Shown: in pieces, positions 5,954-15,440 of the stretch
Layout: each line of letters begins with the position of its first letter
How positions within the stretch are numbered: the first letter of the stretch is position 1
Assembly (NCBI GenBank): GCA_016206925.1
Contig: JACQQS010000028.1
Coordinates: forward strand, 1-62,514
Reading direction: 5' to 3'
DNA: 62,514 nt
Source: Candidatus Omnitrophota bacterium
GTDB taxonomy: Bacteria > Omnitrophota > Omnitrophia > Omnitrophales > JACQQS01
Program-made: the position numbers and the translations under genes
The notes under the pieces: generated by a model
The model's database searches: none
What the model saw: the letters and a program-made list of their open reading frames with translations, nothing else
Told to the model about the DNA's origin: nothing

Positions 5954-7492
5954 TCATGATTTTGGACCAGCTCCATCAAACCAACAGCCGTCCAGCTTGT
6001 ATCTGCGATCGAGAACCGGTCTTTGAATCGCACCGGCCGCGCCCGCAGGAATATTCTGCGGCACTCCCAAGCGCCTTTCTCTCTCATCGATAATCCTCAA
6101 GCGTACAATCATCGCAGCAAGAATCCAGAAGTAACTAAACACTTCCTGCGAATCCAAGCGCGATCCGAACATATTGTTCATTAAGAGCGCAAAAAGACCG
6201 CCGAGAAAACCCAGCGCGAGCGCTTTTGAGTACGGGTCATGCGTGGATTTATAAAGCGCGTATGTATTCCAAAACACCAAACCGATCAGCCAAAGAAAAA
6301 TAATAAGAGCGGGAATTCCCATCTCCGCGGCAATAATTAAATAAGTGTTGTGCGCATCGATGGGGCGCTCACCCGACCAATAATACTTAATCATGGGCTG
6401 GAAAAGATCATAGCCGACTCCAAAAAAGGGGTAATCCGCAACCATCTTCAGACCGCCCTTCCAAACTTCCACGCGGGATCGCGAACTGGTCTCAAGTGAA
6501 CCCTCGATGTCAGAGGTGGTTTCCACATACGAAACGGGTTGCTCCAGCGTCTGACCCATTCGATAGCGTATGCCCGCCGGAAGGAGAATCGGATTTAAAG
6601 CCGCAAGCCACGTAAAAAACAAAAGGAAAGCAAAATAAAGTTTACTTCTAAAAAAAGTGATGGCGTACATCCCTAACGCAAACGCCAGATAGCCCCCGCG
6701 GGAAAATGTCACCATAATGCCGCGAAAGCAAATCAAGAAAGGAATGAGAAGCAGCCAATATTTAAATTTTCTCATGTTCATCAAGAGAAATCCGAGGGGT
6801 AGAAACATGTAGTAGTTAAAGAAAGCCGCAAGCATATTCGGCTGATCGACGATTCCCCCTACCCTGGCTTTCTCCAAGCTGCTGACATTTCCAATTTCGA
6901 TGTAATCATAAATGGCCATCAGACCGACCAATGTCGTGACAAAAATAATGACGTTCACTATTTGTTTGATGGTCTGTTTATCTTTCACGGTATTCAAAAT
7001 CAGAAAGAAAAGAATAAACGGCGTAATCCAGCGTTTGTACTGAATGACACCGATCCACAAACGGCCGGATCCATAATACGAACCTCTGAGCACGGCGATA
7101 AAACCAATGAGTAAAAAGAGAATCAAGGGCGGATTGATAGAATTTTTTATCCAAATCGGTTCGTCCACCGCGTAGCGCCCCGTCATCCACACCAAAATCA
7201 CGAAAATCAAAAGAATGTTTGTGAGATTGAAAGCCGTTGCCAGACCTCCAAAATCACCGGCCAGCTCGCTTGAGAACGGTAAATAGGCAACCAACACATA
7301 AGTCACCATCTCAGGGTGGGAAATTCCCCGAAGAAACAAAACAATTCCGCCGGCCGCGATGCCGATGGCCATAATCCAGGTCGGAATGTAAACTTCTTTC
7401 GTAATGATGTAGCCCAGAGTTGTTGCGATAATAATCGAGAATATAAATGCTCCAGCGCCCTGTTTGGGCTGAGCTTCGGCCTGCGTGGTCAT
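5954..7492 (-). CDS. O-antigen ligase/polymerase family protein (exosortase-associated)
   Basis: The 512-residue protein has about ten or more membrane segments, a long periplasmic loop (about residues 300-370) and the Wzy_C motif region with GGYLAFALGMYAI and SRSRVEVWKGGLKM followed by GVGYDLF. This family either polymerises the repeat unit or ligates the polymer to its acceptor at the periplasmic face. The overall form resembles the O-glycosylation ligases found with exosortase A. It is the last gene of the long minus-strand series and starts with a 4-bp overlap with the glycosyltransferase before it. Confidence 0.85.
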   Translation of the reverse strand: MTTQAEAQPKQGAGAFIFSIIIATTLGYIITKEVYIPTWIMAIGIAAGGIVLFLRGISHPEMVTYVLVAYLPFSSELAGDFGGLATAFNLTNILLIFVILVWMTGRYAVDEPIWIKNSINPPLILFLLIGFIAVLRGSYYGSGRLWIGVIQYKRWITPFILFFLILNTVKDKQTIKQIVNVIIFVTTLVGLMAIYDYIEIGNVSSLEKARVGGIVDQPNMLAAFFNYYMFLPLGFLLMNMRKFKYWLLLIPFLICFRGIMVTFSRGGYLAFALGMYAITFFRSKLYFAFLLFFTWLAALNPILLPAGIRYRMGQTLEQPVSYVETTSDIEGSLETSSRSRVEVWKGGLKMVADYPFFGVGYDLFQPMIKYYWSGERPIDAHNTYLIIAAEMGIPALIIFLWLIGLVFWNTYALYKSTHDPYSKALALGFLGGLFALLMNNMFGSRLDSQEVFSYFWILAAMIVRLRIIDERERRLGVPQNIPAGAAGAIQRPVLDRRYKLDGCWFDGAGPKS

Positions 7493-8718
7493 GCGCTCAC
7501 ACTTCTGCCCGCCAGTGAGGCAAATAAATTTTCATACTGACTTATAGTCTTACCCCAGGAATAGTTCTCAAGTACAAATTTTCGGCCGAGCACCCCCATA
7601 CCTTTTCTCAACAGCCGATTTTCCAGAACGCGCGTAAGCTCACTCATGAATTCGTCCTTACCGGATGCAATGGCAACTGCATCCGAAGGCACATGATCGA
7701 TTCCTTTCACAGCAAGCGGGGTGGCGATCACCGGTAATTCCATGGCCAAAGCTTCCAGAATCTTATTCTTGATTCCACTACCCATTCTCATTGGGCAGAC
7801 AAAGGCCAAAGCGCCTGCCAGATAAGGCCGGATATCCGAAACCTTTCCGGTCACCAGAATGTTTGGATCTTCGCCGAGCTCTAAGACTTCTTCGGCCGGA
7901 TCGGCTCCGGCTATTACGAATTTAATTTCCGGCATTTTTACTTTTAATAAGGGAAAAATAGATTTTGCAAAATACGCCGCGGCATCTTGATTCGGCCTGA
8001 AACTCATATGCCCCGTAAAAACAACATACGGCTGGCTTACCTTGAACGGCTCTACGATCGCAGGATTAAAATAATCCGTATCTACCCCGTTCGGAATCAC
8101 TCGAATCTTACCGTTCTGCCCCTCATACAATCCGGCATCGTCTCTCGCTACAAAAATAGTCGCGTTTGCTTTATCCGCCATATCTTTTTCGAACCGGGTC
8201 TCCCTCATTAACCGCCAGGCCAGCTTAAACCGCTTTTCCCAATTTCCCGCAAGCCTCATCTGCCGTTTTGTCTGTAAAATCATCGAATCCCCGATATCCT
8301 GAATCCAAGGAATAACACCGGAGAGAAACGCGCCGTACTGTGCCACTTCATTATCCAATGTAATCACCAGTTCAATGCGCCACTCCGCCACGATAGTTCG
8401 TAATGCTGATTTGATTCCATCAACTCTTTTCGGAAACTTTGACTCCAAATCAAACCAGGGCTTAAACCGAACGGCTGTTTTAAGCCTGTCCAAGAGAGCG
8501 GGGCAAGACAACTCATTCAACGCTTTGATCCCGGAAAAAGTTTTCCGAGCCCACTTTTCGATTTCTTTCGCCGCGTCTTCATCCGGGCTTCGGGAAGAAG
8601 CGGTCAGGAGATAAATCTTGTTGTCTTTCGCCAGCCTCCCATAAATATTTTTCAAGCGGACGGTCTTACCCGAAAATGGAAACGAAGGAGGCGCGCTATC
8701 GATTAATAGAATATTCAC
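7489..8718 (-). CDS. Glycosyltransferase family 4 (exosortase-associated type)
   Basis: The 409-residue protein has an N-terminal GT-B half and the C-terminal donor half with VIPNGVDTDYF, VVFTGHMSFRPNQDAA, VTGKVSDIRPYLAGA and GSGIKNKILEALAMELPVIA. The FTGxMxxxPNxDAA pattern is typical of the glycosyltransferase usually linked to PEP-CTERM/exosortase loci. A GTG start at 8718 is supported by AGGAG 6 bp upstream. It overlaps the preceding GT2 gene by 23 bp and the ligase by 4 bp. Confidence 0.85.
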   Translation of the reverse strand: MNILLIDSAPPSFPFSGKTVRLKNIYGRLAKDNKIYLLTASSRSPDEDAAKEIEKWARKTFSGIKALNELSCPALLDRLKTAVRFKPWFDLESKFPKRVDGIKSALRTIVAEWRIELVITLDNEVAQYGAFLSGVIPWIQDIGDSMILQTKRQMRLAGNWEKRFKLAWRLMRETRFEKDMADKANATIFVARDDAGLYEGQNGKIRVIPNGVDTDYFNPAIVEPFKVSQPYVVFTGHMSFRPNQDAAAYFAKSIFPLLKVKMPEIKFVIAGADPAEEVLELGEDPNILVTGKVSDIRPYLAGALAFVCPMRMGSGIKNKILEALAMELPVIATPLAVKGIDHVPSDAVAIASGKDEFMSELTRVLENRLLRKGMGVLGRKFVLENYSWGKTISQYENLFASLAGRSVSA

Positions 8719-9760
8719 GCACCACTCCTGAGTCCCCGTACGGGATTAAATTCCCTTCGCCAAATTTCGGAATACCAGAATGCGCCCGAGCAAATACTCT
8801 GTCTTGCAAATAGTAAATACAACTCATCAAAACACCCCAAATCCCTCCGACAATCCCGGCGCAAGCCGCCGGCAGATATTTGAAGCTTTCATGATTAACC
8901 CGGGGCGACTTAAGGCTTCCGCCAAAAACTCGTCTGAAACAAGTAAGTAAAGGCTTGCTTAAACCTATTTTGACCATGGTCTTTCGAAATAATCCAAAAT
9001 GCTTTGCGTAAAGCCACACCGTGTTTCTCCAAACATAAAACTCAGACCTTAGGTTGAATTCCGACCTAGGTATATCAGGACGTTCCTCTGCGCGGTGGCA
9101 AACCACAGCCTTCGGTTCGAAAATTACCTTAAAGCCCATTCTCCTCACCCAGAGGCATATATCGTCTTCAACGCGGCAATTTTGCCCTCTAAATCTATGA
9201 TCAAAATAATTCATTTGTTCGAGCAAATTTCGTCTCACCGACATATTGCAACCCCGCAAAATATCCACTTCACGGCTCAGCTCAGGATCTAAATAAAGGT
9301 TACTCATAATGTCTCCGCTCGAAGAAAGAAGACCAATGGGCGCACCATCTTCTTTCTTATCAACTCTTTTATTATCCCAATTTTTTGGCAGCACTCTTCC
9401 TCCAACAGCTCCAATCTTTTGGTCGTTGTATAAAGTTTCTATGCGCTCAAGCCAAGCTGGGAAAACTATGGAGTCGTCATCAAGCATCGCAATAATTTTT
9501 CCTCGACACTGGCGCGCACCGAAAGAATACGATTGCGGTCTTGTTCCAAGAGGAAGCGAGATGCGAAAATATCGAGCCCAAGAAAACTTGCTCATGATAT
9601 TCTCCGTGTCCCTGGCCGGAGAAGAATCCACCACAACAACCTCATGTCTATTAAAATCCAATTGAGGATGGAGCGCTTCCAGACATTCACCGACCACGTA
9701 GTGCCGATCGCGTGTAATGATTAAAATGGAAATATTAACGTTTGTTTCAGCCACTGTCAT
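8696..9760 (-). CDS. Glycosyltransferase family 2
   Basis: The GT-A core shows ISILIITRDRHYVVGECLEAL at the start, VVVDSS as the nucleotide-binding strand, the metal-binding AMLDDDSIVFPAWLE, and GGRVLPKNWD followed by the acceptor-side GQNCRVEDDICLWVRRMG. The C-terminus carries helices likely to sit at the membrane (around IYYLQDRVF). It should transfer a sugar to the growing lipid-linked unit. The ATG at 9760 is preferred over 9790 because GAGGA lies 4 bp upstream of it. Confidence 0.85.
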   Translation of the reverse strand: MTVAETNVNISILIITRDRHYVVGECLEALHPQLDFNRHEVVVVDSSPARDTENIMSKFSWARYFRISLPLGTRPQSYSFGARQCRGKIIAMLDDDSIVFPAWLERIETLYNDQKIGAVGGRVLPKNWDNKRVDKKEDGAPIGLLSSSGDIMSNLYLDPELSREVDILRGCNMSVRRNLLEQMNYFDHRFRGQNCRVEDDICLWVRRMGFKVIFEPKAVVCHRAEERPDIPRSEFNLRSEFYVWRNTVWLYAKHFGLFRKTMVKIGLSKPLLTCFRRVFGGSLKSPRVNHESFKYLPAACAGIVGGIWGVLMSCIYYLQDRVFARAHSGIPKFGEGNLIPYGDSGVVREYSINR

Positions 9761-10694
9761 CCTGTCCTCTACATTGTTTTCTAAGGCCATTTAGATAACC
9801 AAATGCCTCGAAAATCTTTAGCTCATCCAAAAAAGCTCGGCGTTCGCACCGAAGCAGCTTATTCATAATCCAGTTTGGGACAGCGCACAGATACTCTTTT
9901 AAACGCCACACAGGGATTCCTAAAAGTGTGCGATAACCTTTCCCTCGATCCCGCTTTGCCAAAACCATAGTCTCTCCAGACCTGAAATGAAATTTTCGGA
10001 AATAATCTTTATTTGTTCGATCCCGATCGACCCTATGGTAAACAATGACATTAGGATCATAAATCAAACGAAAGCCCTGCGATAAAGCACGCTTACAAAA
10101 TTCCGTATCTTCGTTACCAAGCAAAAGTTTTCCTCTTCTGCCAAGATCCGTTCGGAAATTTCCGATTTTTTCAAATACCGATTTACGAAAAGCCATGTTC
10201 GCTCCATAATACGGCCTGTCAAAATCAAGATTAAATGATTCGTTTCCATAATCAATCAAAGCCAAATTTGGATAAAGTTCCTCTGAAAGCCAATCTGCCG
10301 GATCGACCATCCATCGAGGGAAAATTTTCCCGCCCACCCCATCAACACTTTGTGTTTGAAACGAAGCATTCATCGCCGAAACCCAATTATCCGGCACCAT
10401 TACATCATCATCGGTAAACAAAAGTATCCCGCCCTTAGCCGCGCCAATGGCTTGATTCAAGGCATAGGACTTCCCCAAATGGGCCTCAAAAAAATACCTA
10501 ATTTTTCCACCGCTATTCTCCGCATAATTTTGAGCGAGCTGCCCGGTCTGGTCTGTCGAAGCATTGTTAACGACAATCACTTCATATAGCCCCGAAAAAT
10601 CTTGGTTAAGCAGTGCTATAAGGCAACGATCCAACAATGACGCACGATTATGCGTACAAACAATAACTGAATACAGGCTCAAATTTGTCATCAT
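9747..10694 (-). CDS. Glycosyltransferase family 2
   Basis: The 315-residue protein has the GT-A fold: YSVIVCTHNRASLLDRCLIAL, VIVVNNASTDQT, LLFTDDDVMVPDNW (DxD metal site) and the region GNEDTEFCKRALSQGFRLIYDPNVIVYHRV with the ED pair typical of the catalytic base. The C-terminus is basic. It lies in the tightly packed glycosyltransferase series, beginning right after the stop of the preceding gene. Donor and acceptor are unknown. Confidence 0.85.
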   Translation of the reverse strand: MMTNLSLYSVIVCTHNRASLLDRCLIALLNQDFSGLYEVIVVNNASTDQTGQLAQNYAENSGGKIRYFFEAHLGKSYALNQAIGAAKGGILLFTDDDVMVPDNWVSAMNASFQTQSVDGVGGKIFPRWMVDPADWLSEELYPNLALIDYGNESFNLDFDRPYYGANMAFRKSVFEKIGNFRTDLGRRGKLLLGNEDTEFCKRALSQGFRLIYDPNVIVYHRVDRDRTNKDYFRKFHFRSGETMVLAKRDRGKGYRTLLGIPVWRLKEYLCAVPNWIMNKLLRCERRAFLDELKIFEAFGYLNGLRKQCRGQDDSG

Positions 10695-11687
10695 TTACCG
10701 AATATGGTCCTCAGCCTCAGATGTTGCTCCGGCCTCCGCTAGACATCCAACAAGCCTGCTCCAAAATGCCATAATGCCGGTGTAAAAAATTGCCAAATAC
10801 GGCTTCAAAAATCTATAGATGAAAACCTCGGATTTACTCCATCGAATACTGAAGCCGACATTTACATCACTAACAACTGCCTTACAAAAATATTTGAAAG
10901 CTATTCCCCAATCGCTCGCGTCAAGAGCACTGGAAGCTCTAAAATAATTAAACTTAGCATGATTTCTTGAAGCGATACGCTTAATAGGTCTCGGCAAAGG
11001 TTCGGCTAACAACATCTTATAAATCTGAATTGCATTAAGGTATCTCGCATCCAAATTGCTACTCGTACTCATCCCATGACGTCTATACTGCCCGACGATC
11101 TCCGGCAAAAAATCCATAGTAAAGAACCTGCTAATTCTCAGCCACATCTCATAATCGTCAGACCCTTTCAAGTCTATCCTGAATGTTCCAACCGTATCGA
11201 AACACTTCTTCCTTACAAGAACAGAATTAGGCTGAATTACACAATCGGCTACAAGACCTTCGAAATTCTTCACAGGATTATCCGGCCACGTTCTAATAAA
11301 TTTCTTATTCTCATCAACCATATCAACATATGAATAGACCATTCCAATTTTTGGATTCTTGTCTAAGAAGCAAACTTGTGATTCAATCTTTTTCGGATAA
11401 TAAAGGTCATCATCATCTAAGAAAGCGACGTAATCTCCCGAAACATAGGAAATCGCGCGGGCGCGAGCAGCCGAAATGCCGATGTTGTCTTGGAAAAAAT
11501 AACGTATTCTATTGTCTTCTTTTACAAATGATTTCACCAACATGGCCGTCTTATCGTCTGAACCATTATCAAATATCAGCAGTTCCCAATCTTCAAAGGT
11601 TTGTGACGCAACGCTCTCAATCGCTTCCTGTAAATAAGAGGGGCGATTGTGCGTCACAAGAACAATACTGACTTTTGGACTACTCAT
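10695..11687 (-). CDS. Glycosyltransferase family 2
   Basis: The 330-residue protein carries VSIVLVTHNRPSYLQEAIESV, LLIFDNGSDDKTA, VAFLDDDDLYYPKKIE (DxD) and LKGSDDYEMWLRISRFF, with a helical C-terminal extension ending in a weakly hydrophobic segment. This is a standard inverting GT2 of surface polysaccharide loci. Its start overlaps the stop of the upstream GT2 gene by 4 bp. Confidence 0.85.
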   Translation of the reverse strand: MSSPKVSIVLVTHNRPSYLQEAIESVASQTFEDWELLIFDNGSDDKTAMLVKSFVKEDNRIRYFFQDNIGISAARARAISYVSGDYVAFLDDDDLYYPKKIESQVCFLDKNPKIGMVYSYVDMVDENKKFIRTWPDNPVKNFEGLVADCVIQPNSVLVRKKCFDTVGTFRIDLKGSDDYEMWLRISRFFTMDFLPEIVGQYRRHGMSTSSNLDARYLNAIQIYKMLLAEPLPRPIKRIASRNHAKFNYFRASSALDASDWGIAFKYFCKAVVSDVNVGFSIRWSKSEVFIYRFLKPYLAIFYTGIMAFWSRLVGCLAEAGATSEAEDHIR

Positions 11688-12700
11688 GCTTTTAATTTCC
11701 CCGGCTTAACCATGGACATAGAAGCACCAAACAGAGCGGCTGTTCTTCGACGCACAGCCTTTAGAACATCGCCACACCAAAGATATCTTTTCCGAATACC
11801 TCGCTTAAGTTGAAAGAATGGAGAAACGCGGCTCAGGTGAAACTGGGCCCAAGATAATTTCTCATCGCAATATTTATCAAAAACGGGCCAGGTTGCCTTT
11901 AGCTTCTCGACCGAAGTTTTGCCCTGCACGGGATTCCATCTAAATTTGAAGAACGGTAAGTCGTACGGTTCAAAAGGAGGCCCGGCAACATAGGTGATGA
12001 CCGATCGCGGTTCAAAAACTATCTTCTCGCCGATTTCCTTGAGTTTAAAACTGTAATTAACGTCTTCGGCTAACGTAAAAGGTTCGAACTCGCTCATCTC
12101 ATCAAGCACCGACTTATGGATCAGGAACGTGTGAAATTCCAGGAAATCATCTTCAATCCTTTTAAAGTTCTGCGCTTCGCTGATATGTTGTCCAACAAAT
12201 TTCATCACGGGCTGAATAATCTGCTTGCCGTTTTTCCGGCCTTTCTTAAATTGGCCGTCTGCCATATGAATCTCCACGCGCCCTTTATGCTCAAGAAAGT
12301 ATAATGGGTGTAAAACTTTAGCCCCCGTTTCCTGGGCCGCTCTCAAGAGCCAGGTCAACCAATGCGGGCTTACTTTTACGTCATTATCAACGAACACGAT
12401 CCACCCGCTCGTATCTTTAAGATGCTCCAACGCTAAATTTTTTGCTTCGTAAGGATATAGATAGCGCGGCGAACTAATGACTTTAAAGTTAGGGTGACTT
12501 TCCCCCCAATTTTCAAACCAAAGGCGAACGGGCTTTGGACTATTTGCATCAAGAAGCAATACCTTGAACGGTTCGCTTGTAAAAGCATAGATGTGTTCCA
12601 CGCACTGCGGGATCAAACTAAACCGCTCACGAGGAACAATAACTATGGTAACTATTTCTGTTCCGGCGGTGCCGGCAGCATGGTTATGAGTTGTGGTCAT
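11684..12700 (-). CDS. Glycosyltransferase family 2
   Basis: The 338-residue protein begins with IVTIVIVPRERFSLIPQCVEHI and has VLLLDANSP, IVFVDNDVKVSPHWLTWLL as metal-binding region and FTLAEDVNYSFKLKEIGEKIVFEP as acceptor-side motif. Compared with neighbours the first motif reads VPRERF rather than THNR, but the rest matches GT2. It overlaps the Wzx gene by 17 bp upstream and the next GT2 by 4 bp. Confidence 0.8.
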   Translation of the reverse strand: MTTTHNHAAGTAGTEIVTIVIVPRERFSLIPQCVEHIYAFTSEPFKVLLLDANSPKPVRLWFENWGESHPNFKVISSPRYLYPYEAKNLALEHLKDTSGWIVFVDNDVKVSPHWLTWLLRAAQETGAKVLHPLYFLEHKGRVEIHMADGQFKKGRKNGKQIIQPVMKFVGQHISEAQNFKRIEDDFLEFHTFLIHKSVLDEMSEFEPFTLAEDVNYSFKLKEIGEKIVFEPRSVITYVAGPPFEPYDLPFFKFRWNPVQGKTSVEKLKATWPVFDKYCDEKLSWAQFHLSRVSPFFQLKRGIRKRYLWCGDVLKAVRRRTAALFGASMSMVKPGKLKA

Positions 12701-14234
12701 CGATTACTCTTCCTTTTTCGTACGGGTCACTCTTAGCGCCTGGGATCATCTTGACGCAAGGCGCATAAGGGTTATCTTTAAGGTTAAATACAAGCTGTTT
12801 TGCCTCGACTACCGATTTTCTGTCCAGCAAATAATAAGTTCCAAAATAGGTCAGCACGCCGGTGCCTCCCAGAATCAACAACTTCAGCAAATGATAGTCA
12901 GCCTGTGCAGGCGATGCGATGGGTAGAAACTCTTTAAGCAAAATAATAGAGCCGGCCATTGCGGCTCCCGACCATAGCGAAGCCGAAAGTTGACCGAACA
13001 ATTGAGCGTATTGAAAGTGAACTATCTTCTTAGCAAGCTCTAAGTTGATAGGCGCAAATAGAACGACAACGATCAACTCTGAAATTACACTTCCTATCAG
13101 ACCAAATTGTTTAAGCAAAATAACCAGCAAGGGTATTCGGATCAATAATCCACAAAGCGTCAGATTAAAGCTGTAATCCGGGCGGCCTTTAGCCATAAAA
13201 ACAGGTGTGGAACATGCCTTGATCGGCGCGATCAATTGCACGAAACCGTACAGTCTCACAAGCCTGACGATGGGCTGCCATTTAGAACCATAGAGGGTGT
13301 ACACAAATTCCTCGGACAGGAAAATGAGTCCTATGCTGAACGGAATAGAAAGTATGCTTATGAACTTAATCGTCTTTAAGTAAACACGGTGAAGTGCTTC
13401 TGCATCGTCTTGAATACGCGCGTATGCAGGAAACATGACTCCGCTTACAAGCTGCGTAAAGTGCGTATTGATAAAATTCGCCACGTTATTCGATACCGCA
13501 AAGTAACCGACCATCACGGTGCCGAGCATTTTCCCTATCACAATGTCGTCCAGATTTACCGAGAGGTACCAGAGAAAGCCCAGCCCCAGCATGAATTTCC
13601 CGAAACGGAAGAGCTCGCGGGCCGCTTTCCACTCAAAGGACCATTTAAGCCGGTAACCCGCCATACGCCAACTGATGACGGTGATGACCAGCTGTTTAAT
13701 GACATACGCCCATACCAGGCTCCATACGGTGGGTGAAATCAAAGCAAAACCAATGGCGAGCACCGAATTGGTTACGGAACCGCACAAACCCACGAAGGCA
13801 ATCTTTTTATATTCCATTTGCTTCGCAAGCAGCGCGGACGGGACTTTGGAAATGCTGTTTAAAAGAAAAATAGCCCCCAGCGCGCGCATCACAGGAGCCA
13901 CCTCTCGATTTTTAAAGAAAATCCCCACATACGGAGCTATGACCTGACAAATAAAAAAAATGACGATGCCGGAGGCGAGAACCAGAAAGAACGTGGTATC
14001 GGATGCTTCTTGAACAGATTCTTTTCTTTGGATAAGCGCCGAGTCCAGTCCGAATGAGCGGACTAAATTCAATCCGTCAATGGCAACAAACGCAAGAGCG
14101 AAAAGCCCAAAGCTGGAAGGCTCAAGAATGCGGGCAAGCACGGCAAAAGATACTACAGAGATAACTTTCTGCAGCACTTTGTTAACGATTTCCCACTTCA
14201 CTCCGGAAACTGTTTTTTGTTTAAGCGATTTCAT
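12684..14234 (-). CDS. wzx: Lipid-linked oligosaccharide flippase (Wzx family)
   Basis: The 516-residue protein has about 12-14 hydrophobic segments and the N-terminal pattern of the MOP-superfamily polysaccharide transporters (TVSGVKWEIVNKVLQKVISVVSFAVLARIL with FGLFALA). It should move undecaprenyl-diphosphate-linked repeat units across the inner membrane before polymerisation. It is embedded in the glycosyltransferase series, overlapping both neighbours by a few bases. The C-terminal about 35 residues are soluble and variable. Confidence 0.85.
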   Translation of the reverse strand: MKSLKQKTVSGVKWEIVNKVLQKVISVVSFAVLARILEPSSFGLFALAFVAIDGLNLVRSFGLDSALIQRKESVQEASDTTFFLVLASGIVIFFICQVIAPYVGIFFKNREVAPVMRALGAIFLLNSISKVPSALLAKQMEYKKIAFVGLCGSVTNSVLAIGFALISPTVWSLVWAYVIKQLVITVISWRMAGYRLKWSFEWKAARELFRFGKFMLGLGFLWYLSVNLDDIVIGKMLGTVMVGYFAVSNNVANFINTHFTQLVSGVMFPAYARIQDDAEALHRVYLKTIKFISILSIPFSIGLIFLSEEFVYTLYGSKWQPIVRLVRLYGFVQLIAPIKACSTPVFMAKGRPDYSFNLTLCGLLIRIPLLVILLKQFGLIGSVISELIVVVLFAPINLELAKKIVHFQYAQLFGQLSASLWSGAAMAGSIILLKEFLPIASPAQADYHLLKLLILGGTGVLTYFGTYYLLDRKSVVEAKQLVFNLKDNPYAPCVKMIPGAKSDPYEKGRVIDDHNS

Positions 14235-15436
14235 ACGGTTTCTTCGGTATCTTCCAAAAATGATAAAGGCGTAAGCCGTTCATATAACTTACCAAGACTC
14301 TCTGCTGAGCGGGCCGGATCGCATAGATGAAGGACATGCTCACAGGCTTCCTGACCCAATCGTTTGGCGTAAGAAGGGTCTTCAAGGAGCAAGCAAATGG
14401 CTTTGCCTAATTCATCCGCATGGCCTGGATCTACAAGGATGCCGCGCCGATTATGGTCAAAGAACTCGGCTTCGCCGCCAACGCGAGTGGCAACCACCGG
14501 CTTGGCCATTGACATCGATTGGAGGATAACAAGTCTTGTTCCTTCCGGTCTCACCGAGGCGTCAACGATCACATCAAAAATAGAAATGAGTTCCAGAAAA
14601 TCCTTATCCCATTCGGAAAAAATAACCTTGTCCTCCAATTCCAATTCAAGCGCCTGACGTTTTAATTCTTTTATCTTCCGCCTTTGACTGAATCGTTCCC
14701 TTTCAGCAATAACAAATCTTGCATTCGGAAAACGCTTTGCTGCCAGAGCCGCCGCTTTTAAGAAAATTTCATGTCCTTTGCCTTCAACGACCCGGCTTAA
14801 AATGCCCACGCACGGCCCTTCACTGCAAATACCCAGTAATTGCCGTGTTTCCTCAACATTGTGCGTACAGCCTGATTTTGCTATTGGATCGTAGAGGACA
14901 TTGATTCGATCGTTGGGAATCCCCTGCACGGCATAAAAGTGCCTTACGCCCTCTGCTAAAACTAAGAATTGATCAACAAAACAGGCAGCGAAACGTTCTG
15001 TCAAGGTGAGCCGGCGTAAATTCCTAAGATGAACGACGCAAGGCACCTTTGCTGCAAATGCTGCAAGAATTCCGGAAAGCTGAGCACCGATATGGTTGTT
15101 GAGATGAACAATGATGATATTGCGACGCTTAATAAAAAGAAGCAGCCTGATCGAATGGGGTAAAATACTAAAGATCAGTTCGCAAAGATGTATCAGATAA
15201 GAAACAGGCGGCCGGGCGGAAGAAAGAGAATCAAACAGTTCATCAAAAGGCCGCGGGGCATGGATGACCTCGACATTTAGATCTTTGAACATCACCGCAT
15301 CGGCTTTTTTTCGTTCAAGAACAATGACGGGTCGAAACGGCGAAGGGATAAAAGCCAAAAGCCGCGAAAGGCTCAAGGTCGAACCGCCGCGGCCCGAGGC
15401 AGCTTCAAGATAAAGAATGTTTTTACTAATGTTCAT
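14231..15436 (-). CDS. Glycosyltransferase family 4
   Basis: Starting at the ATG at 15436 gives 401 residues with an N-terminal GT-B half (NILYLEAASGRGGSTLSLSRL), VLYDPIAKSG, VGILSRVVEGKGHEIFLKAA and VDASVRPEGTRLVILQSMSMAKPVVATRVGG, the donor-site region. A longer frame reaching 15625 overlaps the upstream gene and lacks homology, while the chosen start has AAGGA 8 bp upstream and lies 4 bp after the preceding stop. It should add one sugar of the repeat unit. Confidence 0.85.
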   Translation of the reverse strand: MNISKNILYLEAASGRGGSTLSLSRLLAFIPSPFRPVIVLERKKADAVMFKDLNVEVIHAPRPFDELFDSLSSARPPVSYLIHLCELIFSILPHSIRLLLFIKRRNIIIVHLNNHIGAQLSGILAAFAAKVPCVVHLRNLRRLTLTERFAACFVDQFLVLAEGVRHFYAVQGIPNDRINVLYDPIAKSGCTHNVEETRQLLGICSEGPCVGILSRVVEGKGHEIFLKAAALAAKRFPNARFVIAERERFSQRRKIKELKRQALELELEDKVIFSEWDKDFLELISIFDVIVDASVRPEGTRLVILQSMSMAKPVVATRVGGEAEFFDHNRRGILVDPGHADELGKAICLLLEDPSYAKRLGQEACEHVLHLCDPARSAESLGKLYERLTPLSFLEDTEETV

Positions 15437-15440
15437 GCCG